This document shows positions 24,411-32,943 of a stretch of DNA of 35,245 bases, in pieces. Numbering within the stretch: the stretch's first letter is position 1; each line of letters begins with the position of its first letter. A program made the position numbers and the translations under genes. The notes beneath the pieces are model-generated. The model searched no databases. It was given only the letters and a program-made list of their open reading frames with translations, and was not told the origin of the DNA. Location: the NCBI GenBank assembly GCA_963204815.1, contig CAUJHQ010000043.1:1-35245 (forward strand). Direction: 5' to 3'. Source of the stretch: Pseudomonadota bacterium. GTDB taxonomy: Bacteria; Pseudomonadota; Gammaproteobacteria; Burkholderiales; Burkholderiaceae_C.

Positions 24411-25691
24411 ATGAGTTTCGAGACCCTGGGCCTGCACACGGCCCTGACCAGCGCTTTGTCCATCGCCGGCTACACCGCCGCCACCGACGTCCAGACGCGC
24501 GCCATCCCTCCCGCCCTCGAAGGCCGCGACCTGATGGTCAGCAGCAGCACCGGCAGTGGCAAGACCGCCAGCTTCGCGCTGCCCGCGCTGATGCGCGTGC
24601 TGAAGGGCCGCGAAGCGGCGCAGCGCCGCGAGAAGGGCATGGCCCACGGCCCGCGCGTGCTGGTGCTGGCGCCGACGCGTGAGCTGGCCATGCAGGTCAG
24701 CAAGGCCTTCTCCAACTACGGGCGCAACGTGCAGGGCCTGCGCGTGGCCACCGTCGTCGGCGGCGTGCCGTACGGCGCGCAGCTGAAGGCGCTGCGCGGC
24801 CCGCTGGACATCCTGATCGCGACCCCGGGCCGCCTGATGGACCACATGGCCAACGGCAAGGCCGTGCTCGCCAACATCGAGATGCTGGTGCTCGACGAAG
24901 CCGACCGCATGCTCGACATGGGCTTCATCGACGACATCCACCACATCGCCGCGGCCACGCCGGCGACGCGCCAGACCGTGCTGTACAGCGCCACCTTCGG
25001 CGGCCACGTCGGCCGCCTGGCCGAGCAGCTGCTGCGCGACCCGCTGCGCGTCGAAGTGGACTCGCAGACCGAGGCCCACGCCGACATCGAGCAGCGCCTG
25101 CACTGGGCCGACGACCTGATGCACAAGAACGCGCTGCTCGACCACATCCTCACCGAGCGCAGCGTCGAGCAGGCCGTGGTCTTCACGAGCACCCAGCGCG
25201 ACGCCGACTGGCTGGCCGACCGCCTGGCCGAAGCCGGCCACGCCGTCGCCGCGCTGCACGGCGGCATGCCGCAAGGCCGCCGCACGCGCGTGCTCGAAGG
25301 CCTGCGCCGGCGCCAGCTGCGCGTGCTGGTGGCCACCGACGTTGCCGCGCGCGGCATCGACGTGCCGACCATCAGCCACGTCATCAACTACGGCCTGCCG
25401 ATGAAGGCCGAGGACTACGTGCACCGCATCGGCCGCACCGGCCGTGCCGGCCGCTCCGGCCTGGCCGTCACGCTGGCCGAGCGCCGCGACGCCGGCATGG
25501 TGCAGCGCATCCAGCGCTTCACCACGCAGCGCATCCCGGCGGCGACGATCGCCGGCCTGGAACCCAAGCGTGCCGCCGAACCGGGCCCGCGCCCGGCCGG
25601 CCGCAGCTTCGGCCCGCGCCCGAACGGCCGCCCTGGCTTCAAGCCGGCGGGCAAGTCGTTCTCGAAGAACGGGCCGCGCGCGCCGCGCTGA
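24411..25691 (+). CDS. DEAD-box ATP-dependent RNA helicase (RhlE/DeaD-like)
   Basis: A 426-residue helicase with all core motifs: Q motif around TDVQTRAIPPAL, Walker A SSTGSGKT, PTRELAMQV, TPGRLMDH, DEAD in VLDEADRMLDMGF, SAT in LYSATF, then ATDVAARGIDVP and YVHRIGRTGRAG. The last 50 residues are Arg/Gly/Pro-rich, a likely RNA-binding tail. The ATG at 24411 gives MSFETLGL, the typical N-terminus. RhlE-type enzymes act in ribosome assembly and RNA decay. It is monocistronic, followed by a terminator. Confidence 0.95.
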   Translation: MSFETLGLHTALTSALSIAGYTAATDVQTRAIPPALEGRDLMVSSSTGSGKTASFALPALMRVLKGREAAQRREKGMAHGPRVLVLAPTRELAMQVSKAFSNYGRNVQGLRVATVVGGVPYGAQLKALRGPLDILIATPGRLMDHMANGKAVLANIEMLVLDEADRMLDMGFIDDIHHIAAATPATRQTVLYSATFGGHVGRLAEQLLRDPLRVEVDSQTEAHADIEQRLHWADDLMHKNALLDHILTERSVEQAVVFTSTQRDADWLADRLAEAGHAVAALHGGMPQGRRTRVLEGLRRRQLRVLVATDVAARGIDVPTISHVINYGLPMKAEDYVHRIGRTGRAGRSGLAVTLAERRDAGMVQRIQRFTTQRIPAATIAGLEPKRAAEPGPRPAGRSFGPRPNGRPGFKPAGKSFSKNGPRAPR

Positions 25692-25732
25692 ACGCGCGCG
25701 CCGGGCGCCGGATGGCGCCCCGTGACCAGCGG

Positions 25733-25757
25733 AGGCCTCGCCCGAACGGCGGGGCCT
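25733..25757 (+). terminator. Terminator hairpin after the helicase
   Basis: AGGCCTCGCC (25733-25742) pairs with GGCGGGGCCT (25748-25757), with one G-T wobble, around the loop CGAAC. It is followed by TCGCGTTT, a weak T-tract. It lies between convergent helicase and FKBP genes. Confidence 0.7.
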
Positions 25758-25795
25758 TCGCGTTTCCGGCTCCTGTTTCCCGGGCGGGACCGGCC

Positions 25796-26152
25796 TCAGG
25801 CCGCCAGCAGATCGACCTCGAAGACGAGGGTCGCGTTCGGCGGGATCACGCCGCCGGCGCCGCGCGCGCCGTAGCCGAGGTCGGCCGGGATCGTGAGCAC
25901 ACGCGTGCCGCCGACCTTCATGCCCTGCACGCCTTCGTCCCAGCCGCGGATCACGTGGCCGGCGCCGAGCGGGAAGGCGAACGGGTCGCCGCGGTCCTTG
26001 CTGGAATCGAACTTCTTGCCGCGCTGGTTGGGCGCCGTGGGGTCGTGCAGCCAGCCGGTGTAGTGGACCTTGACGCGCTGGCCGGCGGTGGCCTCGGCGC
26101 CGCTGCCGGCCACGGTGTCTTCGTATTGCAGGCCGGAGGGAAGGGTGGGCAT
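25796..26152 (-). CDS. FKBP-type peptidyl-prolyl cis-trans isomerase
   Basis: A 118-residue single-domain FKBP that speeds proline isomerisation in protein folding. It has [45 protein letters not shown] (the conserved FKBP centre), then [29 protein letters not shown]. There is no signal peptide, so it is cytoplasmic. It is 14 bases downstream of gluQRS and probably co-transcribed with it. Confidence 0.96.
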   Translation of the reverse strand: MPTLPSGLQYEDTVAGSGAEATAGQRVKVHYTGWLHDPTAPNQRGKKFDSSKDRGDPFAFPLGAGHVIRGWDEGVQGMKVGGTRVLTIPADLGYGARGAGGVIPPNATLVFEVDLLAA

Positions 26153-26166
26153 GGGGGCTCCTGGTT

Positions 26167-27042
26167 TCAAGGGATGCGCATGATGCCAGCCCAGGCGGGC
26201 ACGGCGCGCGCCAGCCACTCGGCCGCCGTGGGCGCCGCGATCGGCGGCAGGCCGAGCACCGCGCCGGCGGCGGCGAGCGCGGCCACGGGGTCGGCGAGTT
26301 CGAGCGCGCGCGCGCCGTTCTGCTTCGACAGCTTCTGGCCGTCGGCGGCCAGCACCAGCGGCGTGTGCAGGTGGCGCGGCGCCGGCAGGCCGAGCGCCTG
26401 CCGCAGCACGATCTGGCGCGGCGTGTTGTCGGCCAGGTCCTCGCCGCGCACGACGTCGGTGATGCCCTGCGCGGCGTCGTCGACCACCACCGCGAGCTGG
26501 TAGGCCCAGATGCCGTCGGCGCGCTTCAGCACGAAGTCGCCGACCTCGGCGCCGACGTCCTGGCGCTGCGTGCCGAGCCGGCGGTCGTGCCATTCGACGA
26601 TGCCGGCGTCGACGCGCAACCGCACGGCGCGCGCCGGCTTGCCGTGCAGGCCGTCGCGGCAGGTGCCGGGGTAGGGGCGCTCGGCGTGGCGTTGCGCCGG
26701 CACGCCGCGCGCCGCCCACACGGCGTCGATCTCGGCGCGCGTGCAGCCGCAGGGGTAGGCGCGGCCACCGTCCAGCAGGCGCTGCAGCGCGGCGGCGTAG
26801 GCGTCGTCGCGCGTCGATTGCCACAGCACCGGCTCGTCGCTCGTCAGCGCGCAGGCGGCCAGCTGGCCGAGCACGACGGTGTCGGTGCCCGGCGGGCAGC
26901 GTGGGCGGTCGACGTCCTCGATGCGCACCAGCCAGCGGCCACCGTGGGCGCGCGCATCGAGCCAGCTCGCCAGCGCCGCCACCAGCGAGCCGGCGTGCAG
27001 CGGGCCGGTGGGCGACGGCGCGAAGCGGCCGCGGTACTTCAC
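26167..27042 (-). CDS. gluQRS: Glutamyl-Q tRNA(Asp) synthetase
   Basis: A 291-residue paralogue of the GluRS catalytic domain, without an anticodon-binding domain. It charges glutamate onto the queuosine of tRNA(Asp). The class I signature is [14 protein letters not shown] (HAGS in place of HIGH), with [14 protein letters not shown] in the zinc-binding region, a [21 protein letters not shown] strand, [12 protein letters not shown] and the KLSKQ equivalent of KMSKS. The length is typical of GluQRS rather than GltX. Confidence 0.95.
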   Translation of the reverse strand: MKYRGRFAPSPTGPLHAGSLVAALASWLDARAHGGRWLVRIEDVDRPRCPPGTDTVVLGQLAACALTSDEPVLWQSTRDDAYAAALQRLLDGGRAYPCGCTRAEIDAVWAARGVPAQRHAERPYPGTCRDGLHGKPARAVRLRVDAGIVEWHDRRLGTQRQDVGAEVGDFVLKRADGIWAYQLAVVVDDAAQGITDVVRGEDLADNTPRQIVLRQALGLPAPRHLHTPLVLAADGQKLSKQNGARALELADPVAALAAAGAVLGLPPIAAPTAAEWLARAVPAWAGIMRIP

Positions 27043-27064
27043 AAGGGCGCGCGCCGGCCGCCGC

Positions 27065-28060
27065 TCAGCCCAGCGGCCCGGCGTGGCGCTCGATCAGCGC
27101 CTGCCGCGTCGTCGGGCTGTCCAGCGCCGTCAGCCACCACTGCAGCGCGCGGCCGAGGCCGACCGCGCCGCGCTCCGCACGCCAGGCGTAGTGCAGCTCG
27201 GCGACGCGCGGTGCGCCGGCGGTTTCCTTGCGCACCAGGTGGCCGGCCTCGAGGTGGCGGCGCACCATCGGCTCGGGCATGTAGCCGCAGCCCAGGCCGC
27301 GCAGCAGCGCTTCGAGCTTGCTGCGCAGCGAGGGCACGGTGAGCACGTCCTGCCCCGGCAGCAGGTTCACGGTGATCGGCTCCATGCGCTGCGCGGTGTC
27401 GGCCACCGCGACGGCGCGGTGGTGCACGAGCTGGGCGTCGTTCAGCGGCTCGGCCATCGCCGCCAGCGGGTGGTGCGGCGCCACGCAGTAGACGAAGGGC
27501 ACCGCGCCCAGCTCGCGCAGCTCGACGCCGCCCGGGTTGGCGTGCAGCCCGCTCACGCCGATGGCGAGGTCGACCTGGCCGGAGACCAGCGCCTCCCAGG
27601 TGCCGGCGAGCACGTCGCTGCGCAGGCGCAGGCGGGTCGCGGGGCCGACGGTCGTCACGCTGGCGCTGGGGCCGTCGCGCTCGTCGCGCGCCTGGCAGAA
27701 GGCCTCGACGAGCTCGAAGACCACCGGCTGCGAGAGGATGTCCTCGACGCTGATCGACAGCGTGCTCTCCCAGCCGCAGGCGACGCGGCGCACGCGGTTG
27801 GCCACGGCGTCCAGCTCCTGCAGCAGGCGGCGGCCCTCGTGCAGCAGCTCGGTGCCGGCGGCGGTGAGCTGGGCCTGGCGCGAACTGCGGTCGAACAGCA
27901 GCACGTCGAGCGCGTCCTCGAGCTGGCGCACGCTGTAGGTCAGCGCCGACGGCACCTTGCCGAGTTCACGCGCCGCCGCCGCGAAGCTGCCGGTGCGGGC
28001 GATGGTGTCCATCATCTGCAGCGCTTCGGGGGTGAGGGCCTGGGTGCGGTCGGTCGCCAT
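27065..28060 (-). CDS. LysR family transcriptional regulator
   Basis: A 331-residue LysR-type regulator. The N-terminal winged HTH (about 8-70) has [36 protein letters not shown] and [19 protein letters not shown]. The C-terminal periplasmic-binding-like effector domain (about 95-310) begins [22 protein letters not shown]. It is divergent from the pirin gene with 95 bases between the starts, the classical layout for a LysR regulator controlling its neighbour. The co-inducer is unknown; electrophiles or quinones would fit the neighbours. Confidence 0.94.
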   Translation of the reverse strand: MATDRTQALTPEALQMMDTIARTGSFAAAARELGKVPSALTYSVRQLEDALDVLLFDRSSRQAQLTAAGTELLHEGRRLLQELDAVANRVRRVACGWESTLSISVEDILSQPVVFELVEAFCQARDERDGPSASVTTVGPATRLRLRSDVLAGTWEALVSGQVDLAIGVSGLHANPGGVELRELGAVPFVYCVAPHHPLAAMAEPLNDAQLVHHRAVAVADTAQRMEPITVNLLPGQDVLTVPSLRSKLEALLRGLGCGYMPEPMVRRHLEAGHLVRKETAGAPRVAELHYAWRAERGAVGLGRALQWWLTALDSPTTRQALIERHAGPLG

Positions 28061-28073
28061 GGCTTCATCTTAT

Positions 28074-28090
28074 TTGAACGGCCTCGTCAA
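28074..28090. promoter_or_regulatory. Palindrome between the LysR and pirin genes
   Basis: TTGA-N9-TCAA lies just outside the LysR start and about 40 bases upstream of the pirin -10-like element. LysR regulators bind imperfect dyads of T-N11-A type; this dyad has similar size but different spacing. It is a candidate operator, not an established one. Confidence 0.45.
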
Positions 28091-28122
28091 GGCCGCGCCA
28101 CCTGCGGCGGCGGCGCGGCGCC

Positions 28123-28128
28123 TACAGT
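28123..28128 (+). promoter_or_regulatory. -10-like element for the pirin operon
   Basis: TACAGT lies 27 bases upstream of the pirin ATG. The leader includes an AAAGGAG ribosome-binding site 9-15 bases before the start, so unlike several neighbours this gene has a conventional leader. A poor -35 fits with activation by the divergent LysR protein. Confidence 0.5.
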
Positions 28129-28155
28129 CACTTTCATCGAAAGGAGTGCGTCACC

Positions 28156-28878
<723 letters not shown>

Positions 28879-28916
28879 GCCGCTTCCATCCACCACTTCA
28901 ACGACACCCGAACGCC

Positions 28917-29330
28917 ATGAACACCCCCTCTCCCGCCGTCGTCGTCATCGCCCGCCTGCTGCTGGCGCTGATGTTCATCCTGGCCGGCATCGGCAAGTTC
29001 ACCGGCCTCGAAGGCACCGCCGGCTACATCGCCAGCAAGGGCCTGCCGATGCCGGCCGTGCTGGCCTTCCTGACCGCGCTGCTCGAGGTGGTCGGCGGCA
29101 TCGCGCTGGCGATCGGCTTCCAGGCGCGCATCGCCGGCCTGCTGCTGGCGCTGTTCACGCTGGTGGCCACCTTCCTCTTCCACAACTTCTGGGCCATGCC
29201 GCCCGACCAGTCCTTCGTGCAGCAGCTGATGTTCATGAAGAACCTCGCGGTCGCCGGCGGCCTGCTGCTCGTGTTCTCTTTCGGCGCCGGCCCGGCCAGC
29301 GTCGATGCCCGCCGCCTCGCCGCGGCCTGA
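28917..29330 (+). CDS. DoxX family membrane protein
   Basis: A 137-residue protein with four hydrophobic helices typical of DoxX/DoxD-like proteins: LLLALMFILAGIGKFTGLEGT, PAVLAFLTALLEVVGGIALAIGFQ, LLLALFTLVATFLFHNFW and a last helix near 105-125. The family is linked to thiol and redox stress in several bacteria, but the activity here is unknown. 38 bases downstream of the pirin gene. Confidence 0.92.
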   Translation: MNTPSPAVVVIARLLLALMFILAGIGKFTGLEGTAGYIASKGLPMPAVLAFLTALLEVVGGIALAIGFQARIAGLLLALFTLVATFLFHNFWAMPPDQSFVQQLMFMKNLAVAGGLLLVFSFGAGPASVDARRLAAA

Positions 29331-29361
29331 TGTCCCGTCGTATCAACGGAGTAGTGTTCCC

Positions 29362-29916
29362 ATGAGCAAGATCGTCATCGTCTACCACAGCGGCTACGGC
29401 CACACGAAGAAGGTCGCGGAAGCCGTCGCCGCGGGCAGCGGCGGTGCCCTGCTGGCCATCGACGCCGAAGGCAACCTGCCCGAAGGCGGCTGGGAGCAGC
29501 TGCAGGCGGCCGACGCCATCGTCTTCGGCTCGCCGACCTACATGGGCGGCCCGAGCTGGCAGTTCAAGAAGTTCGCCGACGCCTCGTCCAAGCCCTGGTT
29601 CATGAAGCAGTGGCGCAACAAGCTGGCAGCCGGCTTCACGAACTCGGCGACGCTGAACGGCGACAAGTTCTCGACCGTGACCTACATGTTCACGCTGTCG
29701 CAGCAGCACGGCATGATCTGGACGGGCATCGGCATGCAGGCGCCTAACTCGAAGGCCGCCACGCGCGCCGACATCAACAACGTCGGCGGCTATTCCGGCC
29801 TGATGACGGTGACGCCGTCGGACGCTTCGGCCGACGAGATGGTGCCGGGCGACCTGGCCACCGCGAAGGCCTTCGGCGAGCGCATCGTCGAGGTGCTGGG
29901 TCTCTTCAAGCGCTGA
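29362..29916 (+). CDS. Flavodoxin-fold NAD(P)H:quinone reductase-like protein
   Basis: A 184-residue protein with an FMN-binding flavodoxin fold. The phosphate loop YHSGYGHTKKVAEA is at residues 8-21, and VFGSPTYMGG covers the second FMN loop. The protein resembles WrbA-like NAD(P)H:quinone reductases but is shorter and lacks the full WrbA insertion, so exact activity is not set. Start ATG 29362. With pirin and DoxX it fits a LysR-controlled quinone or electrophile response. Confidence 0.88.
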   Translation: MSKIVIVYHSGYGHTKKVAEAVAAGSGGALLAIDAEGNLPEGGWEQLQAADAIVFGSPTYMGGPSWQFKKFADASSKPWFMKQWRNKLAAGFTNSATLNGDKFSTVTYMFTLSQQHGMIWTGIGMQAPNSKAATRADINNVGGYSGLMTVTPSDASADEMVPGDLATAKAFGERIVEVLGLFKR

Positions 29917-29924
29917 CCGGCGCA

Positions 29925-29950
29925 GCAGGCGGCTTCACGAAGCCGCCTGC
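29925..29950. terminator. Perfect 11-bp hairpin shared by convergent genes
   Basis: GCAGGCGGCTT (29925-29935) and AAGCCGCCTGC (29940-29950) form a perfect 11-bp stem around the loop CACG. The stop codon of the minus-strand serine hydrolase (29935-29937) lies at the stem-loop junction. No T-run follows on either strand; it probably blocks read-through or protects both 3' ends. Confidence 0.7.
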
Positions 29951-30933
29951 ACCAGCCGGCCGACGAGGCCCATCACCTCGTCGGTCTGCGGCTGCAGCGC
30001 CGCCGCCAGCGGCGCCGTCGCGGCCGTCGCGACGACGAGGTCGAGCGCTGGCGCGAGCAGCGCGAACTGCCCGCCGTAGCCCCACGCCCAGGCCACCGGC
30101 TGGCCGTGCAGGCGGCCGCTGAACCACAGGTACCCGTAGCCGACGTCTTCCACCGGCCGCGCGCGCCAGCTTGCCGGGCCGGCACTCGCCAGGCTCTGCG
30201 AGACCCAATCCGCCGGCAGCACCTGCGCACCCTGCCAGCGGCCGCCGGCGGCCATCAGCGCCGCCAGCTTGAGCAGGTCGCGCGGGCGCAGCGCGATGCC
30301 GGCCGACGAGATCGGCTGGCCGCTGCGGTCGCGCCGCCAGGTCCAGCGTGTGATGCCCAGCGGCGCGAAGAGGCGCCTTGCGGCCTGCTCGGCGATGTCC
30401 ACGCCCTGCGCGTGCTCGAGCACCGGCGACAGCAGCGCCACCATCGCGTCGTTGTAGGTCCAGCCGTCGGCCGGCGTGTCGGGCTGCGCCAGCGCCAGCC
30501 GCACCAGCGAGCGCGCCGCGGCCACCGACGCCAGCTGCGCCGAGTCGAAGGCCTGGCCGCTGCGGCCGGTGAGCAGCGCGCGCAGCGTCACGCGCGCGGC
30601 CGGCGAGCCGGGTGCCTGCTCGAAGGTGGCCGGCGCCAGTTCGGCCAGCGGTCGGTCCAGACCGGGCAGCCGGCCTTCGTGCAGCACCGGGCCGACGAGC
30701 ATCGAGCACACGCTCTTCGTCGCCGAGTTGATGGCCAGCAGGCTGTCGGCATGGGCGCCGCCGTAGTAGCGCTCGGCGACGATGTGGCCGTGGCGTGCCG
30801 CCACCAGCGCGCGCAGGCCCGGCACCGCGGCGCCGGCCTCGAGCGCCGCGGCCACGGCGGCGCCGTCCAGGCCCTGCGCCTGCGGCGTGCTCAGCGGCCA
30901 GTCGTCGGCCGCCCCGTCGTCGATCTCGTTCAC
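29935..30933 (-). CDS. Serine hydrolase (class C beta-lactamase/S12 family)
   Basis: A 332-residue member of the beta-lactamase/penicillin-binding-protein-like family. The nucleophile motif S70-A-T-K73 (in INSATKSV), YND (160-162) and the late WGYGGQFALL segment are in the right order. There is no signal peptide: the N-terminus is acidic (MNEIDDGAADDW), so the protein is probably cytoplasmic, more like an esterase than a secreted beta-lactamase. No substrate is assigned. Convergent with the flavodoxin-like gene. Confidence 0.88.
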   Translation of the reverse strand: MNEIDDGAADDWPLSTPQAQGLDGAAVAAALEAGAAVPGLRALVAARHGHIVAERYYGGAHADSLLAINSATKSVCSMLVGPVLHEGRLPGLDRPLAELAPATFEQAPGSPAARVTLRALLTGRSGQAFDSAQLASVAAARSLVRLALAQPDTPADGWTYNDAMVALLSPVLEHAQGVDIAEQAARRLFAPLGITRWTWRRDRSGQPISSAGIALRPRDLLKLAALMAAGGRWQGAQVLPADWVSQSLASAGPASWRARPVEDVGYGYLWFSGRLHGQPVAWAWGYGGQFALLAPALDLVVATAATAPLAAALQPQTDEVMGLVGRLVQAAS

Positions 30934-30980
30934 GCATCACTCCCGCTGCGCGAAAGCATAGCGCCGGCGGCCGCGCGCAC

Positions 30981-30986
30981 TACAGT
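30981..30986 (+). promoter_or_regulatory. -10-like element for the DUF599 gene
   Basis: TACAGT ends seven bases before the ATG at 30994, which again predicts a leaderless mRNA. Confidence 0.45.
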
Positions 30987-30993
30987 CGCGGCC

Positions 30994-31698
30994 ATGGAAG
31001 CGTTCAACTCCCTGTGGCGCGCGCTCGGCTGGCCCGACGGCCTGGCCGTGCTGCTGTTCTTCGCCGGCTGGGCCGGCTACGCGAGCTTCGCATCGAAGCG
31101 TTCGCTGCTGCAGCCTTCGGTGCTGGCGTCGACGAACCGCGAGCGCACACGCTGGATGCTGCAGTCCACCTACCGCGAGAACCGCGTGCTCGACGGCGTG
31201 GTGGTGCAGAACCTGTCGACCAGCCCGTCGTTCTTCGCGTCGACCACCATCCTGATCATCGGCGGCCTGCTGGCGGTGCTGTCGAGCAGCGAACGCGCGA
31301 GCGAGCTGGTGCGGGAGATCCCGTTCGCGGCGCGCAGCTCGGTGCTGGTGTTCGACCTCAAGGTGGTGCTGCTGACCGCGGTGTTCGTCTACGCCTTCTT
31401 CCGCTTCACGTGGAGCCTGCGCCAGTACACGATGGGCGCGCTGCTCGTTGCCGCGCAGCCCGACTACACGCACTACAGCAGCGCCGCGCAGCGCGAGGCC
31501 TTCGCGTCGCGCGCCGGCCGCGTGATGGGGCTGGCGGCCGAGGCCTTCAACGACGGGCTGCGCGCCTACTACCTGGCCTTCGCGGCGGTGGCCTGGTTCT
31601 TCTCGCCGTGGGCGATGATGGCCGCGACCGCCGGTGTCATCTGGATCCTCTACCGGCGCGAGTTCCACTCCGAGGTGCTGCAAGCCCTCAGCGAGTGA
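30994..31698 (+). CDS. DUF599 membrane protein
   Basis: A 234-residue protein of the DUF599 family with hydrophobic segments near residues 15-35, 80-98, 120-140 and 190-220. Conserved pieces are RWMLQSTYRENRVLDGVVVQNL, FFASTTILIIGGLLAVL, VYAFFRFTWSLRQYTM and the ending IWILYRREFHSE. The function is unknown. It is a single gene between the serine hydrolase (divergent) and argE (convergent). Confidence 0.9.
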   Translation: MEAFNSLWRALGWPDGLAVLLFFAGWAGYASFASKRSLLQPSVLASTNRERTRWMLQSTYRENRVLDGVVVQNLSTSPSFFASTTILIIGGLLAVLSSSERASELVREIPFAARSSVLVFDLKVVLLTAVFVYAFFRFTWSLRQYTMGALLVAAQPDYTHYSSAAQREAFASRAGRVMGLAAEAFNDGLRAYYLAFAAVAWFFSPWAMMAATAGVIWILYRREFHSEVLQALSE

Positions 31699-31722
31699 GC
31701 GCGCCGGGCCGCTCCCAAGCGC

Positions 31723-32895
31723 TCATCCCGCAGCCCGCAGGGCGGAGGGCCGTCCCGTCAGCCCGCCCAGGAATGCCTCGGCGCGCGCCAGCTGCTCCAG
31801 CGAGACGAACTCGTCGGCCTGGTGCGCCTGCGCGATGAAGCCGGGGCCGCACACGGCGGTGGCGATGCCGGCCTGCTGGAACAGCCCCGCCTCGGTGCCG
31901 AAGGCCACCAGCGTGGTCTCCTGCGATCCGGCCAGCCGCTGCGCCAGCGCCACTGCCGGGTCGCCGGGCGGTGCCAGGAAGGCGGGGATGGCGCAGATGT
32001 CCTCGAAGCGGATGCCGGTGGCCGGGTCGACCGCCTGCATCGCCGGCTCCAGCGTGCGCGCGTAGGCGATCACGTCGCGCTGCATCGCCAGCGCGTCGGT
32101 GCCGGGCAGGTTGCGGAACTCGTAGTGGAAGTGGCAGTCCTCGGGCACCACGTTGTCGGCAATGCCGCCCTGCACCACGCCCACCGCGGCGGTGGAGTAG
32201 GGCACGTCGAAGCCTTCGTAGCGCGGCGCGTGGTCACGCCAGCCGTCGGCGGTGTCGGCAATGCGCGTGATGACGCGCGCCGCCGCCTCGATGGCGTTCA
32301 CCGCCTTGGGCGTCAGCGACGAATGCGCCGCCTTGCCCTTCACGCAGCAGCGCCAGCGGTACACGCCCTTGTGCGCCACCGCCGGCACCATGCCGGTGGG
32401 TTCGCCGACCAGGCACAGGCGCGGCGCGAGGCCGGCGTCCTTCAGGTCGGCGATGAGGTGGCGCACGCCGAAGCAGCCGACCTCTTCGTCGTGGCTGAAG
32501 GCGAAGTGGATCGCCTCCGGCCCGTCGGCTTCCAGAAAGGCCTTCGCCTGCGCGACGACGAGGCCGATCCAGCCCTTCATGTCGGCGCTGCCGCGGCCGA
32601 ACAGCTTGCCTTCCTGCACCAGCGCGGACAGCGGATCCATCGTCCAGTCCTGGCCGTCCCAGGGCACGGTGTCGGTGTGGCCGGAGAGGATCACGCCGCC
32701 CGGCTTGCCCTCGCCCAGCGTGGCGAACAGGTTCGCCTTGGTGCCGGTCTCGTCGCGCGTGATGCGCAACGGCACGCCCAGCGTGCGCAGGTGGTCGGCG
32801 ATGGTCTCGATCAGCGGCAGGTTGCTGTGGTGGCTGACGGTGTTCAGGCGCACCAGGCGCCGGGCCCATTCGAGGCCGGAAGGGGAAACGCTCAT
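31723..32895 (-). CDS. argE: Acetylornithine deacetylase
   Basis: A 390-residue M20-family dizinc hydrolase that releases acetate from N-acetylornithine. Zinc and catalytic motifs are SGHTDTVPWD (His ligand with the DT activating Asp), GRGSADMKG (bridging Asp), HDEEVGCFG (catalytic Glu), GTEAGLFQ and AHQADEFV (final His). NVVPEDCHFHYEFRNLPG matches the dimerisation-domain strand. The start ATG at 32895 leaves 48 bases to the divergent oxidase gene. It is separated from argD-argF by about 25 kb in this window. Confidence 0.94.
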   Translation of the reverse strand: MSVSPSGLEWARRLVRLNTVSHHSNLPLIETIADHLRTLGVPLRITRDETGTKANLFATLGEGKPGGVILSGHTDTVPWDGQDWTMDPLSALVQEGKLFGRGSADMKGWIGLVVAQAKAFLEADGPEAIHFAFSHDEEVGCFGVRHLIADLKDAGLAPRLCLVGEPTGMVPAVAHKGVYRWRCCVKGKAAHSSLTPKAVNAIEAAARVITRIADTADGWRDHAPRYEGFDVPYSTAAVGVVQGGIADNVVPEDCHFHYEFRNLPGTDALAMQRDVIAYARTLEPAMQAVDPATGIRFEDICAIPAFLAPPGDPAVALAQRLAGSQETTLVAFGTEAGLFQQAGIATAVCGPGFIAQAHQADEFVSLEQLARAEAFLGGLTGRPSALRAAG

Positions 32896-32927
32896 GGCCC
32901 GCAATGTAGCGGGCCAAGCGTCCGCGG

Positions 32928-32933
32928 TAACCT
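32928..32933 (+). promoter_or_regulatory. -10-like element for the D-amino-acid oxidase-like gene
   Basis: TAACCT ends ten bases before the ATG at 32944. It fits the TANNNT pattern seen before several other genes here and would give a very short leader. It is a weak match taken alone. Confidence 0.3.
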
Positions 32934-32943
32934 CCGCGCCGCC

